Shown here piece after piece: positions 20,267-32,181 of a DNA stretch of 64,000 bases. The position numbers and the translations under genes were made by a program. Source of the DNA: Trematomus loennbergii. Its lineage: Eukaryota > Chordata > Actinopteri > Perciformes > Nototheniidae. The stretch covers positions 186,001-250,000 of the forward strand of contig JAAOOA010000584.1 of NCBI GenBank assembly GCA_012861695.1. The letters are read 5' to 3'. Each line of letters opens with the position of its first letter. The first letter of the stretch is position 1. Under the pieces are notes generated by a model that was given only the letters and a program-made list of their open reading frames with translations, was not told the DNA's origin and did not search any database.

Positions 20267-23200
20267 ATGGGACACACTTGGCTCTGTCTACGGGTTTTTT
20301 CTGTGAGTACTTTTCCTGTTTTAATTGCCATTGATAAAACGTTTTAAATGCCTGAGGTTAATTATATTTCTGTCAGTTTGATAATGTCTGATTTAGTTTC
20401 ATACTTATTTCAGTTCTGAATTTACTTTACCGTGGACAAGCTCAAGGTAATTATACAATTTTCATACTTTTTGTTTACTCATTCTAGACAAATCTACCGA
20501 TGTAACTCTCCAAACAACATCCGTTTGGTCAATGTATAATACTGTTTTTGACAAAAAGAAAACACATTTTACTTTTTGTATTGTGTGATGGTTTCTAGAT
20601 GCTGTACTGACCATTGAGCCAAACTGGACTACTTTTTTACCGGAGAGTCTGTTACCTTCAAGTGTGACATTACAGAGACTGGTTTTACTCAATCTACAGG
20701 ATGATCAGAATGGCCTTTTTACAACAAACATGAGAGCTTTGAATTACATGATCTAACTCCAGACTACAGTGGTGCATACCAATGTTGTTTTGATCAGAAG
20801 TGCTCAACAAAGGAAAGCAACAAAATCTATCTAAATGTATCAGGTAAGTGATCAAAGTAATACCACCATAACCAAGTTCAATAAAAACATGTATTTATTT
20901 ATTTATGAGCCATGTGATGTGAACACGCAGTTTGGACAAGTTCTAATATATAATCTGTAAATGATTGTAATGTTTTAACGGTTGAACAGCTCCACTGACG
21001 CTGTATAGGCAGGTGAAGTATACTGTACAATCCTGTGCTTTTCGTTATCACAAAAATGAGTATTAAAATAAGAATAGAAGACAGGGATCAGTTTCTTACA
21101 TCAAAGCATTTATATAAAGATAATACTTCACCAACAACAACCTTGTTATACTTTATTAACCCGGTATCACGGCAAGACGTGAACATGTGATGATCTACCA
21201 TGCTGGAGAGTGAATATGTCACGGTTTTCGTCCCTTCAAACGTGACAGTGGGTGTTTCTCAATCGCGAGTACGCTTGCTTGGTAGCACATGTCTGCCGAG
21301 CATCTTGCTTCAGAAGCGAGTCAAGAATACTTCCTGGCATTCGGAAAACGAAGTGTGGAACACGCTAGCAAGTGTGCAGGTGTGCGTCATATGAGAGGCC
21401 CCGCCTTACATCTTCCGCCACAGATTTGGGGAAATTGGTCCGTGCGCAAAGCATTGTGGGGATTTTAAGACCGCGAAATCTACTCATGTGCACACTCGAT
21501 ATTTCTCCAAACGGAGTACGCCGGGCTCGGTAGATTTCCAAGTATACTGGAGATTGGAACAGTACTTCGGCGGCACTCGATGACGTAGTATGCTTGAAAT
21601 AGTGGCTCTGAAGCAGCTTTACTCGCGATTGAGAAACACCCAGTTACACGGTATTGTTAACATGGCCCAACCAGTGGAGAAATACCCGGAAGTGCCAAGC
21701 AAATGGTCTACCGCGCCTATTGGTCGGTTTTTATTGTCAAAATGAGATGTTTTAAATTTATTTTTAATCGTCACACTTGATTTCGCCGATTTTCTTGTTG
21801 CCCTAGCTGGTCGACACCTCTTTTAGCAGAAACAAAGGCTACATTAATGTATTAAATCGATGTTAATCCATGTGTGTGGATCATAGACTGGTGTGGATGT
21901 GGAATTAACGGACGTGACGTTGTGTGATTGCGTTGCCAGGCAACCGGACTTACTGTTGATGTGAAATCCGAAAAAAAGATTAAATAAATAATACTTTATT
22001 CCGAGTTTGCTTGCTTTTCTCTGGAGGTCATCACATAACGGCATTGTAATACACGGTTCGGCTGCATTAAATATGACATATCTGCCGTAGTTCTGTATTT
22101 ATAGAGCCCTGATGAGAAGACTTCTGGACAAACAGGAAGCACTGCCGCCAAAACTGAAAACGTGACGTGGATCATAAATATATCAGCAATTAAACAACAT
22201 CTTACATTTATTTTCACACAATACGTCTCCTTGCAGTATCAATACTAATTCGGCTGACTTTTATATTTGATCCAATTGGTAGATAGGCTGTATTTACACC
22301 ATAACGGTGCACAGCTGATAGAAAGGCACATCTAGTGGTTAAAGCACGTTATTGAATTTTATTATTTTATTATTTTTCACAAAAATGAAACCATCAATAG
22401 CAGAAACAGAATTAACTGTCATTAGTAAACCACCCAAAAAAAAAGATCATAAATGGTTTTGTTTTATATATATTTTAAGGATAATAATAGCAATGTAACA
22501 CTGTCTATGACACTTACTGTATAACACTGATTTGAAAAACATACAGAAAAAACTAATTCACTGCCCTTAATAAAGTATTTATATACATTTCAGGTGTGCT
22601 GTTTTGTTTAGATCATTGACATCTGGAGCTCTTTTAATGTCCTTTTTGATTATTGTTACACCAGGTCTTGTCAAAACCTTTATTCCATATTCAATATCCA
22701 TTACTAAACAAAACAGCAATTCTACTCCACTACAATTCAGAGGTTAACCTGGTATTTTTACTCCACTACATTTATTTTAGTTACTTTGCAGATTCTGATT
22801 AATGATGTGAAATATAAACAACCCTTAAATCAGGCTTTAGTTACACCTGAGTAAAATTCAGGGAAAGGTGATTGTCAAGTGCCAACAATCAGGAGAGATA
22901 TTTGATAGTTGCTGCTTGAGAAGACTAAACATTTATCTGCAGATCCCTATAAAGTATATTCATTACTCGTTATTCTCTACTAATAGTTAATTAAAGACTG
23001 TATATAATGGCTATTTTGCATATCCCTTTCAAGATTTCTAAGGATCATTGACATATCATATACACAACTAATTCAATAACGTGCTTTAACCACTAGGCGG
23101 TGCACACAAGGTACACACAGCCATAATAACTTTGTATTATTAGTGTAGGACACTTGTGTATGTATAACATCTGAAGATGTGTAGTTTTATTCATGTTTTC

Positions 23201-26200
23201 ACATAATTGTACAGGATATTGCTATATTATTTCACATGTTTTACTTATAATATCTGATTTGTAAAACATCACAGACAGAAAGGTATATCCGTCATTTAAC
23301 AGTAAGCTATTGAAATTCTGAATCCATAGATGTGTCTCCCATCACCCAAATCCCCTGACTATTCTCTCAACTCAGTATTTACATTCTTATATTCAAAGAA
23401 AATCAGTAATATCTTTAAAAACGACAAGTCCTTTTATATCAGCTGTGCACCGTTATGGTGTATAACGTATTTTTTTTCGGATTTCACATCAACAGTAAGT
23501 CCGTTTAACTAAAATGTCCGTGCGGAACAATACCCCCAACCCATAGATCCGTGGGTGAATAATGTCAATCACCACATTACACACACCCTTCACATTTACA
23601 TTTTAATTTACATTAAAGTATTTCGTGAGGCCTTCTAAAATGTTTTAAAATATAATTAGGGTTGTAGTTGAAGAGTTTGTAAATTGCGTTGCCTGGCAAC
23701 GCAATCACACAACGTCACGTCCGTTAATTCCACATCCTCACCTCCACACACATGGATTAACATCGATTTAATACATTAATGTAGCCTTTGTTTCTGCTAA
23801 AAGAGGTGTCGACCAGCTAGGGCAACAAGAAAATCGGCGAAATCAAGTGTGATGATTAAAAAATAAATTAAAAACATCTCATTTTGACAATAAAAACCGA
23901 CCAATAGGCGCGGAGACCATAGAGTGGCGAAGTCACGCCCACTTACTTCCGGGTAATGGGACCTTTTTCGGAAAAATTATGCATTGAAGTCAATGGGGAG
24001 AGAAAACTTATCTTTCGATCCCGTTTGAATTGTGCCATGAATTACACATATGATGTTTGTCAATCTTAAAAAATTATTTCCATGTCAAAAAAGTCACAGT
24101 TTATCGTAAAACTGTTGAAATATAAGACTATGAAAAATACGTAACTAGAAAGACTACAAATCCCAGAGTCGCGTAAGTGATGTCACAATTGTTTTCCTCC
24201 ACCATTCAGATACCTAAGATCAGCGCAATATAGATATAATCTATCTATATGGCGCTGGCTAAGATAAGATCACTTTAACAAGATGCCTGTGTGCTAGTAC
24301 CAGGTTGTTATTATACCAGCAATGGGTCTTGCTCGTTCTTTTGCTTCCCGTCTGATGAAAGGACCAGGAGTGGCTTGATCAAGTTAGCTACCTAGCTAGT
24401 AGCTAGCACGTTAGTTAGCATTACAGCCTTGTCATTTTTATTAGCCTTAACATGAAGTAACATTAAGTAACCCAAAATGTTAAACAGTAAGAGTAGTAGT
24501 CATATTTCGTGAACCCTTTGAATAGTACTGTCACCGTGTGATCATTCTATAATACACAATTTAAGCCCGGGGGAGAAATGCTAACGCTAACGTTAGCATC
24601 GGCGATCTTCTCTACTTCATGCTATCTGCACAAATGGTTGACATTAAACATTAAAACGACCAGGCAGTTCAGAGAGAATCAAAGGAAGGCAGGCAGGCAG
24701 CTTGCATGACATTCTTCAGGACGTGTTTCATTGTGGTGATAGTGAGGATAGTCAATCGTTTTGTTGACAAGACAGTAGTGACGGCCATCTTGGTGACGTG
24801 TGTTGTTGACCAGAGATGTAGTTCATTGAGCGTTTCACACAAACAAATGTGTTACTTCACAGTTTTACGACACATTTTTTTTTTGACTTGCAAAATTATC
24901 TTTTAAATTGACAAACATCATATGTGTAATTCGTGGCACAATTCAAACGGGATCGAAAGATAATCTTTCTCTCCATTGACTTCAATACATAATTTTTCCG
25001 AAATAAGGTCCCATGGAGGTCCACCGGAAGGGGAGGGACTTCGCCACTCTATTTGCTTGGCACTTCCGGGTATTTCTCCACTGGTTGGGCCATGTTAACA
25101 ATACCGTGTAACTGTCACGTTTGAAGGGACGAAACCGTGACATATTCACGTCTCCAGCATGGTAGATCGTCACATGTTCACGTCTTGCCGTGATACCGGG
25201 TTGACTTTATTACCTGTGACAAATGGATTGTTTTCACATTGACAGTTTCTGAGAGTAAGTCATTATTATCAGTTAACTTTTTTTTTACTGTATATACAAA
25301 TGTATTTTGGTTATTATATTTAAGTACAGTTCACACTTAAATTTGTTTTTACATACTGTATGCAGAAAATATGTAGGATCCAAGGAGTGCATGTAACCCA
25401 CCAATTATACATCATAATGTTATCATTCTGTGAAATGTTGTTTCCAACAGAAAGACCTAAGGCTGTCCTCACTGTGTCTCCATCATGGCCGAGTCCTGGA
25501 GCCTCAGTAACTCTGAACTGCAGGGTTGATCATCCTTCTGCTGGCTGGAGCTTCTACTGGTTTAAGGCTGTTCCCAAACTGTCGTTCTCCTACAGCTATG
25601 AGCTGCTACCTAGCAGCGAGAATGGGACTGAACAGCATCTCTTCATCATTGATGGACAAACACACACAGCAGGATATGTGTGCAGAGCAGGAAGAGAGGA
25701 TCGAGTGTTTTACAGTTGGCAGAGTGAACCTAAGTTTGTCTGGTCTGGAGGTCAGTATGTTCTTCCTTTTTCTTTCTTTCTGTAGTTTGTGCCATCATTA
25801 GGCCAACAAATGTCTTTATCAAAGTGTGCCTGGTCTTGAGGTTTGTTTTGACTTTTCCATTATTGCAAAATGGAACAAAGTCACTTATTTTGGGAGCTTT
25901 TCTTTTACACCAGCATCAGGTCATAGTTCAGTTTTCAAAACCTTTCTCTAAACAGAATGATGATTGACTGATTCATCTTCTGGACTTGACTGAATTTGAA
26001 CACAAAATAATCTCTTTTCATCCTGACACATGAGTTGTTGTTCGCCATGGTTCAAACCTTAGACTTTGTAAATCCAAAACCTAATAATATAAGGCTCTAC
26101 AATACATTAGATATAACTGGTAAGTGTTTCTTTATTTTTTTAGTTTGGAATATGTTTTAAGATATTTATCTGCTGGTTAAATAGTTTAAGACATAAACAA

Positions 26201-29200
26201 TACATATAATTAAACACATTTGTAGTGTGAGATTGAGGCACTGGTACTTTCACTTTTGTTTTCCTCCTACTTAGTTTGTTCCCGTTGTTTTTTCAGGGTA
26301 AATGAAGTGGCAGTTTTGCCATACCAATGCATTGTCTTTTTCAGTCTGCATGGTTTAAATGTCCACTCTTTGTGTGTTTCAGAAATGAATTCAGCAGCAT
26401 CTCTCACAGTGAGTCCTGACAGTGTGCAGCACTTCACCAACACGTCTGTGTCACTGAGCTGTGAGGGAAACTCCACTGAGTGGAGAGTGAGGACGTTTTC
26501 TAAACCTGACTACCTTTATCCCTGTTCTTCCTCGGGGACAATGACTGGATCCACATGCACAATAACCAGCAGCTGGGTTAATGGTGTGTTCTGGTGTGAG
26601 TCTAAAACCGGACAGTTCAGTAATGCAGTCAACATCACTAAATATGGTGAGTTTTAATTATTTAAAATGTTTGTTTGAATCCAAGGAGTGCATGTAACCC
26701 ACCAATTATACATCATAATGTTATCATTCTGTGAAATGTTGTTTTCCAACAGAAAGACCTGAGGCTGTCCTCACTGTGTCTCCATCATGGCCGAGTCCTG
26801 GAGCCTCAGTAACTCTGAACTGCAGCGTTGATCATCCGTCTGCTGGCTGGAGCTTCTACTGGTATAAGGCTGTTCCCAAACTGTCATACTCCTACAGCTA
26901 TGAGCTGCTACCAGGCAGCGAGAATGGGACTGAACAGCATCTCTTCATCATTGATGGACAAACACACACAGCAGGATATGTGTGCAAGCAGGAAGAGGAG
27001 ATCCAGTGTATTACAGTTGGCACAGTAAACCTAAGTTTGTCTGGTCTGGAGGTTTTGTTTTGACTTTTCCATTATTTCAAAATGGAACAAAGTCACTTAT
27101 TTTGGGAACTTTTCTTTTACACCAGCATCAGGTCACAGTTCAGTTTTCAAAAACCTTTCTCTAAAACAGAATGATGATTGACTGATTCATCTTCTGGACT
27201 TGACTGAATTTGAACACAAAATAATCTCTTTTCATCCTGACACATGAGTTGTTGTTCGCCATGGTTCAAACCTTAGACTTTGTAATCCAAAACCTAATAA
27301 TATAAGGCTTCTACAATACATTAGATATAAGTGGTAAGTGTTTTCTTTATTTTTTGTTTGGAATATGTTTTAAGATATTTATCTGCTGGTTAAATAGTTT
27401 AAGACATAAACAATACATATAATTAAACACATTTGTAGTGTGAGATTGAGGCACTGGTACTTTCACTTTTGTTTTCCTCCTACTTTAGTTTGTTCCCGTT
27501 TGTTTTTTCAGGGTAAATTAAGTGGCAGTTTTGCCATACCAATGCATTGTCTTTTTCAGTCTGCATGGTTTAAATGTCCACTCTTTGTGTGTTTCAGATT
27601 TGAATTCAGCAGCGTCTCTCACAGTGAGTCCTGACAGTGTGCAGCACTTCACCAACACGTCTGTGTCACTGAGCTGTGAGGGAAACTCCACTGAGTGGAG
27701 AGTGAGGAGGTTTACGAAATCATACCTTTATCGATGTTCTTCCTGGGGGACAATGACTGGATCCACATGCACAATAACCAGCAGACGGGTTAGTGGAGTG
27801 TTCTGGTGTGAGTCTGAAACAGGACAGTTCAGTAATGCAGTCAACATCACTAAAGATGGTGAGTTTAATTATTTAAAATGTTTGTTTCTGAAGTATTATG
27901 TTGTTTTGAAATGTGAAGGTGACAAGCATTAGCCAAATGTCTCTTCAAATTAGTAAAACTTCATAAAAAAGTCTAATTTGCGAAGTGATTTCCAGGGTTA
28001 CTTCTCTCAAAGATCAAAGATAATATTCTGTGTTTAAATCCTCATACATCTACCTGACATTTCAGCTTCTGCCAGACTAGGCCAGTTGTGCATAAACATA
28101 TTAAATCTGCAAAAGCTGATGACTCTGTCAAAGCCTTTATATTCTTTGATTTTTTTCAGATGATGAAATTATCCTGGTGAGTCCTGTCCGTCCTGTGGCT
28201 GAGGGACGTTCTGTCACTCTTAGCTGCAAGTTCAAGACAGGAACTGTTCTTTATAATGTGGATTTCTATAAAGATGACAAACTCATCCAGAACGATACCA
28301 GGAAGGAGCTGACATCTCTGCAGTGTCAAAGTCAGACGAAGGCTTTTATAAATGTAAACAGAGAGATTCAGCAGATGGTAGGACGTCACCAGAGAGTTGG
28401 TTCTCAGTCAAATGTAAGTATGATTTAAAAACCCTTCCTTTTTGTAAGCTGTGTTACAGTCTGAGATAAAGAAAGCTTAGTTTCATCTGAATTAAACTGT
28501 GTTTGTTTAAGAGAGATGTTTTATAAGTTAATCTATAACAGGAACGTTTAATATAAAATAAATATTAATAAAGATTACTTATAATAGCAGCGTCCGGGCC
28601 TGGAAAAGCCTCTCAATTTCCCATTCTTCTGATCGTTGGGCTGCTTGTGGAGTTGTACTGATTATTCTCCTGCTGCTGTTCCTGTATTTATACAGAAAGT
28701 CAAAAGGTGAGATAATTTTCTTCTGATATCAGATTGACTCTAATGTAACCACACGTACTGTTTTAACAGTAGAACACTTTGCAATGCAAAATAATAAGTA
28801 GTACAAATGTTTTTTTTTAACAGATTCATGCTGTATCAGGTTGGTACAACGCTCTATTTTATTTTTATTTTATTTTATTATGAACATGACAGCAGTGATA
28901 TGTTCCTTTATAAATCCACTTCATTACTACATGTGTTTTGCCCAACAGATCTCAGAGCACCAATCAGGGCCCTGCTACAGACCACATGATCAACCAGGAT
29001 GAAATTCAAAACATGCCACATATTCTACTCTCCTCCATGGTCAGCCATTGTCCGGTTTAATAATATGATTTATTTTAACTTTTGGCCTTAATTGTGATTA
29101 AAATGTGGCTTGATTTTCACTTCTCTGTAGGTGATCGTTGTCTCTATGAAACAATAGGAGGGCCTGTAGAAGCTGGAAATGGTACAGTATCTGTGTTTAA

Positions 29201-29682
29201 CATGGAGTAATACAAATACTACTGCAGTGGCCAGCAGTGTCTAAATAAAGTACAGGAATTGTCCTTTGATACATTATTTTAATCCTTCTAACAGGTGCCA
29301 GTAATGAACCAGAAGAGAGCCTTTACTCAAATGTGGCTGCAGGTAATGTCAAGTACAAAACACTTTTATACATATACACATAAATATACTAAAAGCTTTT
29401 ATAATGTGCTGTGCTGCTTGCCAGTTTCAGCAATGAGCAAATCCACCAAATAAAGCTTTTACACTTTTTGTGCATTGTTATACAGCATGTTGTTTTCCAG
29501 TAATGTCTTGGTTTAATGATACATTACTTAAAATATCATAATTATTAAATGGCAAATGTAAATATGTTCACACACAAATGAATTGGCATTAACATACATT
29601 GTTTTATTCAAAAATAGACAGTACCATGAGCAGAAATGACCCAATGATAATAACTTATTTTGGTTTTCTTCCAGATCAATAA
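20267..29682 (+). CDS. Unit D: six-Ig-domain Fc-receptor-like gene, tail A (frame broken as written)
   Basis: Exons: signal peptide 20267-20302 (36 nt, one short) and 20414-20446; D1 20599-20843 (several base losses); D2 25451-25750, intact; D3 26383-26646, intact; second D2 26753-27051 (one base lost after VC); second D3 27598-27858, intact; D4 28160-28413 (one C lost); TM 28591-28706 (one G lost); tail 28824-28839, 28949-29039 (one A lost before YSTL), 29131-29181 (YETI), 29295-29342 (YSNV) and 29675-29682 (stop TAA 29680-29682). The D2-D3 pair is duplicated in tandem, giving D1-D2-D3-D2-D3-D4. The D1-D2 intron is expanded by a 4-kb foldback. Apart from D1, each broken exon is one base short, a pattern equally expected from consensus errors. 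Probable membrane receptor of leukocytes. Confidence 0.7.
21250..21641. mobile_element. Nested MITE, 3-bp target duplication
   Basis: Starts GGGTGTTTCTCAATCGCGAG and ends with its complement. AGT flanks both sides (21247-21249, 21642-21644). The opposite arm of the host element preserves the uninterrupted sequence, which proves the insertion. A 3-bp duplication fits PIF/Harbinger-type elements. Confidence 0.85.
23921..25050. mobile_element. Nested 1.1-kb element with about 200-bp inverted arms, AT duplication
   Basis: Begins AGAGTGGCGAAGTC and ends GACTTCGCCACTCT. AT is present on both sides, and the left arm of the host foldback shows the empty site. Arms of about 200 bp are conserved. The 2-bp duplication would fit an ISL2EU-like element; this class is inferred. 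Confidence 0.8.
25451..25750 (+). CDS. Ig D2 exon of unit D (intact)
   Basis: 300 nt, phase 1 to phase 1. Cysteines in VTLNC and AGYVC, WSFYWFKAVPKLS core, ends FVWSG. The loop after KLS reads FSYSYELLP; this loop is the main point of length variation between units. Confidence 0.8.
26383..26646 (+). CDS. Ig D3 exon of unit D, first copy (intact)
   Basis: 264 nt, same cysteine pattern as in A. Starts EMNSAAS rather than DLNSAAS. It is followed 106 bp later by a second D2 exon. Confidence 0.8.
27598..27858 (+). CDS. Ig D3 exon of unit D, second copy (intact)
   Basis: 261 nt. An in-frame loss of one codon gives FTKSYLYRC instead of FTKPDYLYRC. Otherwise very close to D3 of unit A. Confidence 0.8.
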
Positions 29683-30854
<1,172 letters not shown>

Positions 30855-31039
30855 GCACTAGTGCATTTTGAGTGAGTGAGAGCGAGCGAGAAAGAGAGAG
30901 AGCGCACCAGTTACGGGGATTTTTGTTGTTAGCATCTGGTGCTAGCTCAGAGCTAACGGACATTAGAAGCTGTTTCTACAACAAGGAGAGGGAGAGCTCT
31001 CGCCTGTCAGACTGAGAGGCTGATAACTACAGCTCCGTG

Positions 31040-32181
31040 AGCTAAAGGACTCTGTTTCATGACTGTTGATGCTGTATCCATAAATCCCTTGATTTCCCCT
31101 CAAAGTGCGTGTAAACGTATACAAACAATATGCTGTATGTAGAGAGATGGAAGAAGGGAATCTACTGACGCACTACCGCAAACATTAGTTTGTCCAATTT
31201 ATGTAAGTTGTTTTACTGAGGATATTTATTTTACTTTTTCTCCAGTCACTGTGCAGTATAATAGAAGATTTATTTCGATATATGACCACAAGGTGGCGTC
31301 AAACTACTTTATCTGATACTTTACCTACTGTACACAAATAGTCCTTCTGAAGTCTGGCAGCAGGGTCTGATGTCATGTAACTCCTAACTAATAACTAAAC
31401 ATTGACTGCTTACGGTTCACTTCCTTAGCTTAGCACTGATGCATGAAGTGGAAGCTTTCAATGTTGACTACCCACCACATTTAAAACTCACAGCTACTGA
31501 AGTGTCGTGTATTGTTTATTTCGACCATTTTTATGGAATTAACATAATCTTTGTTCGACTATGGATCAAATGTTGCACCTAGAAAAAACATATTTTCTGT
31601 ATTCAAATGATTGCTTTAATACTAATGATATAGATATGAAATGTTGCTCCCTTAAAGTAGATAGTCTATCTCGAGGAGGGGGCTGGAATTTGTCTCTCTT
31701 CACGTTCACTTCTGGTAAAGAGACTATGAGAGACTTCCTGTGGGTGAGGTTGTTTCTAAACTTAAGCTTGAATTCCTCCATAACACTCCATCACTGCGTT
31801 TCAACTATTTGAATAAAGCTGTTACACACATTTTCATATGAAATTTGGTGAGAAGGCCCATGGATTATAAAGTGAGAATGACGCCTGCAATTGTATCTCC
31901 TTCTTAAAACTGTATGCACTTTATTTCTTCTAGAAAGACTTTATGCAGCAGCCTTTAGAGAAGCATTTGTGAAGAATCACGAGCACACAGCATGATCTTA
32001 TCTACATCAGAGGAATATGTTAATACCTTATCTCTGTTCATCATTAGAGGATGCCCAAACCAACGTGCAAAAAAAATGTGCTGTGGTTCCTGATTGCTCT
32101 TCATATGCTGCAGTTTCAGTCTTTCTATTTGCACAAAGTAGAAGAATTTCTCAGAAGCAGATTATCAGTGTTGATGTGAAG
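31040..32181 (+). promoter_or_regulatory. 5' flank and probable promoter of unit E
   Basis: Conserved flank, shortened upstream: the boundary segment ending GCTAAAGGACTCTG is joined directly to TTTCATGACTG, removing the hAT copy and several hundred bp. The ETS/RUNX-like block (near 31732) and TATA-like box (near 31865) are kept. Confidence 0.5.

Larger units (their letters stand above)
21158..25203. mobile_element. 4-kb foldback transposon in the D1-D2 intron of unit D
   Basis: Begins AACCCGGTATCACGGCAAG and ends with the complement, CTTGCCGTGATACCGGGTTG. It is flanked by ACTTTATT at 21150-21157 and 25204-25211; the empty site CTTTATTACC is seen in E near 32780. Inverted arms of roughly 0.8 kb or more remain after removing two nested insertions (21250-21641 and 23921-25050). 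Further inverted segments lie nearer the centre (22300-22360 against 23070-23110). No transposase open frame. Terminal similarity to 7671-8290 suggests a common family. Confidence 0.85.
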
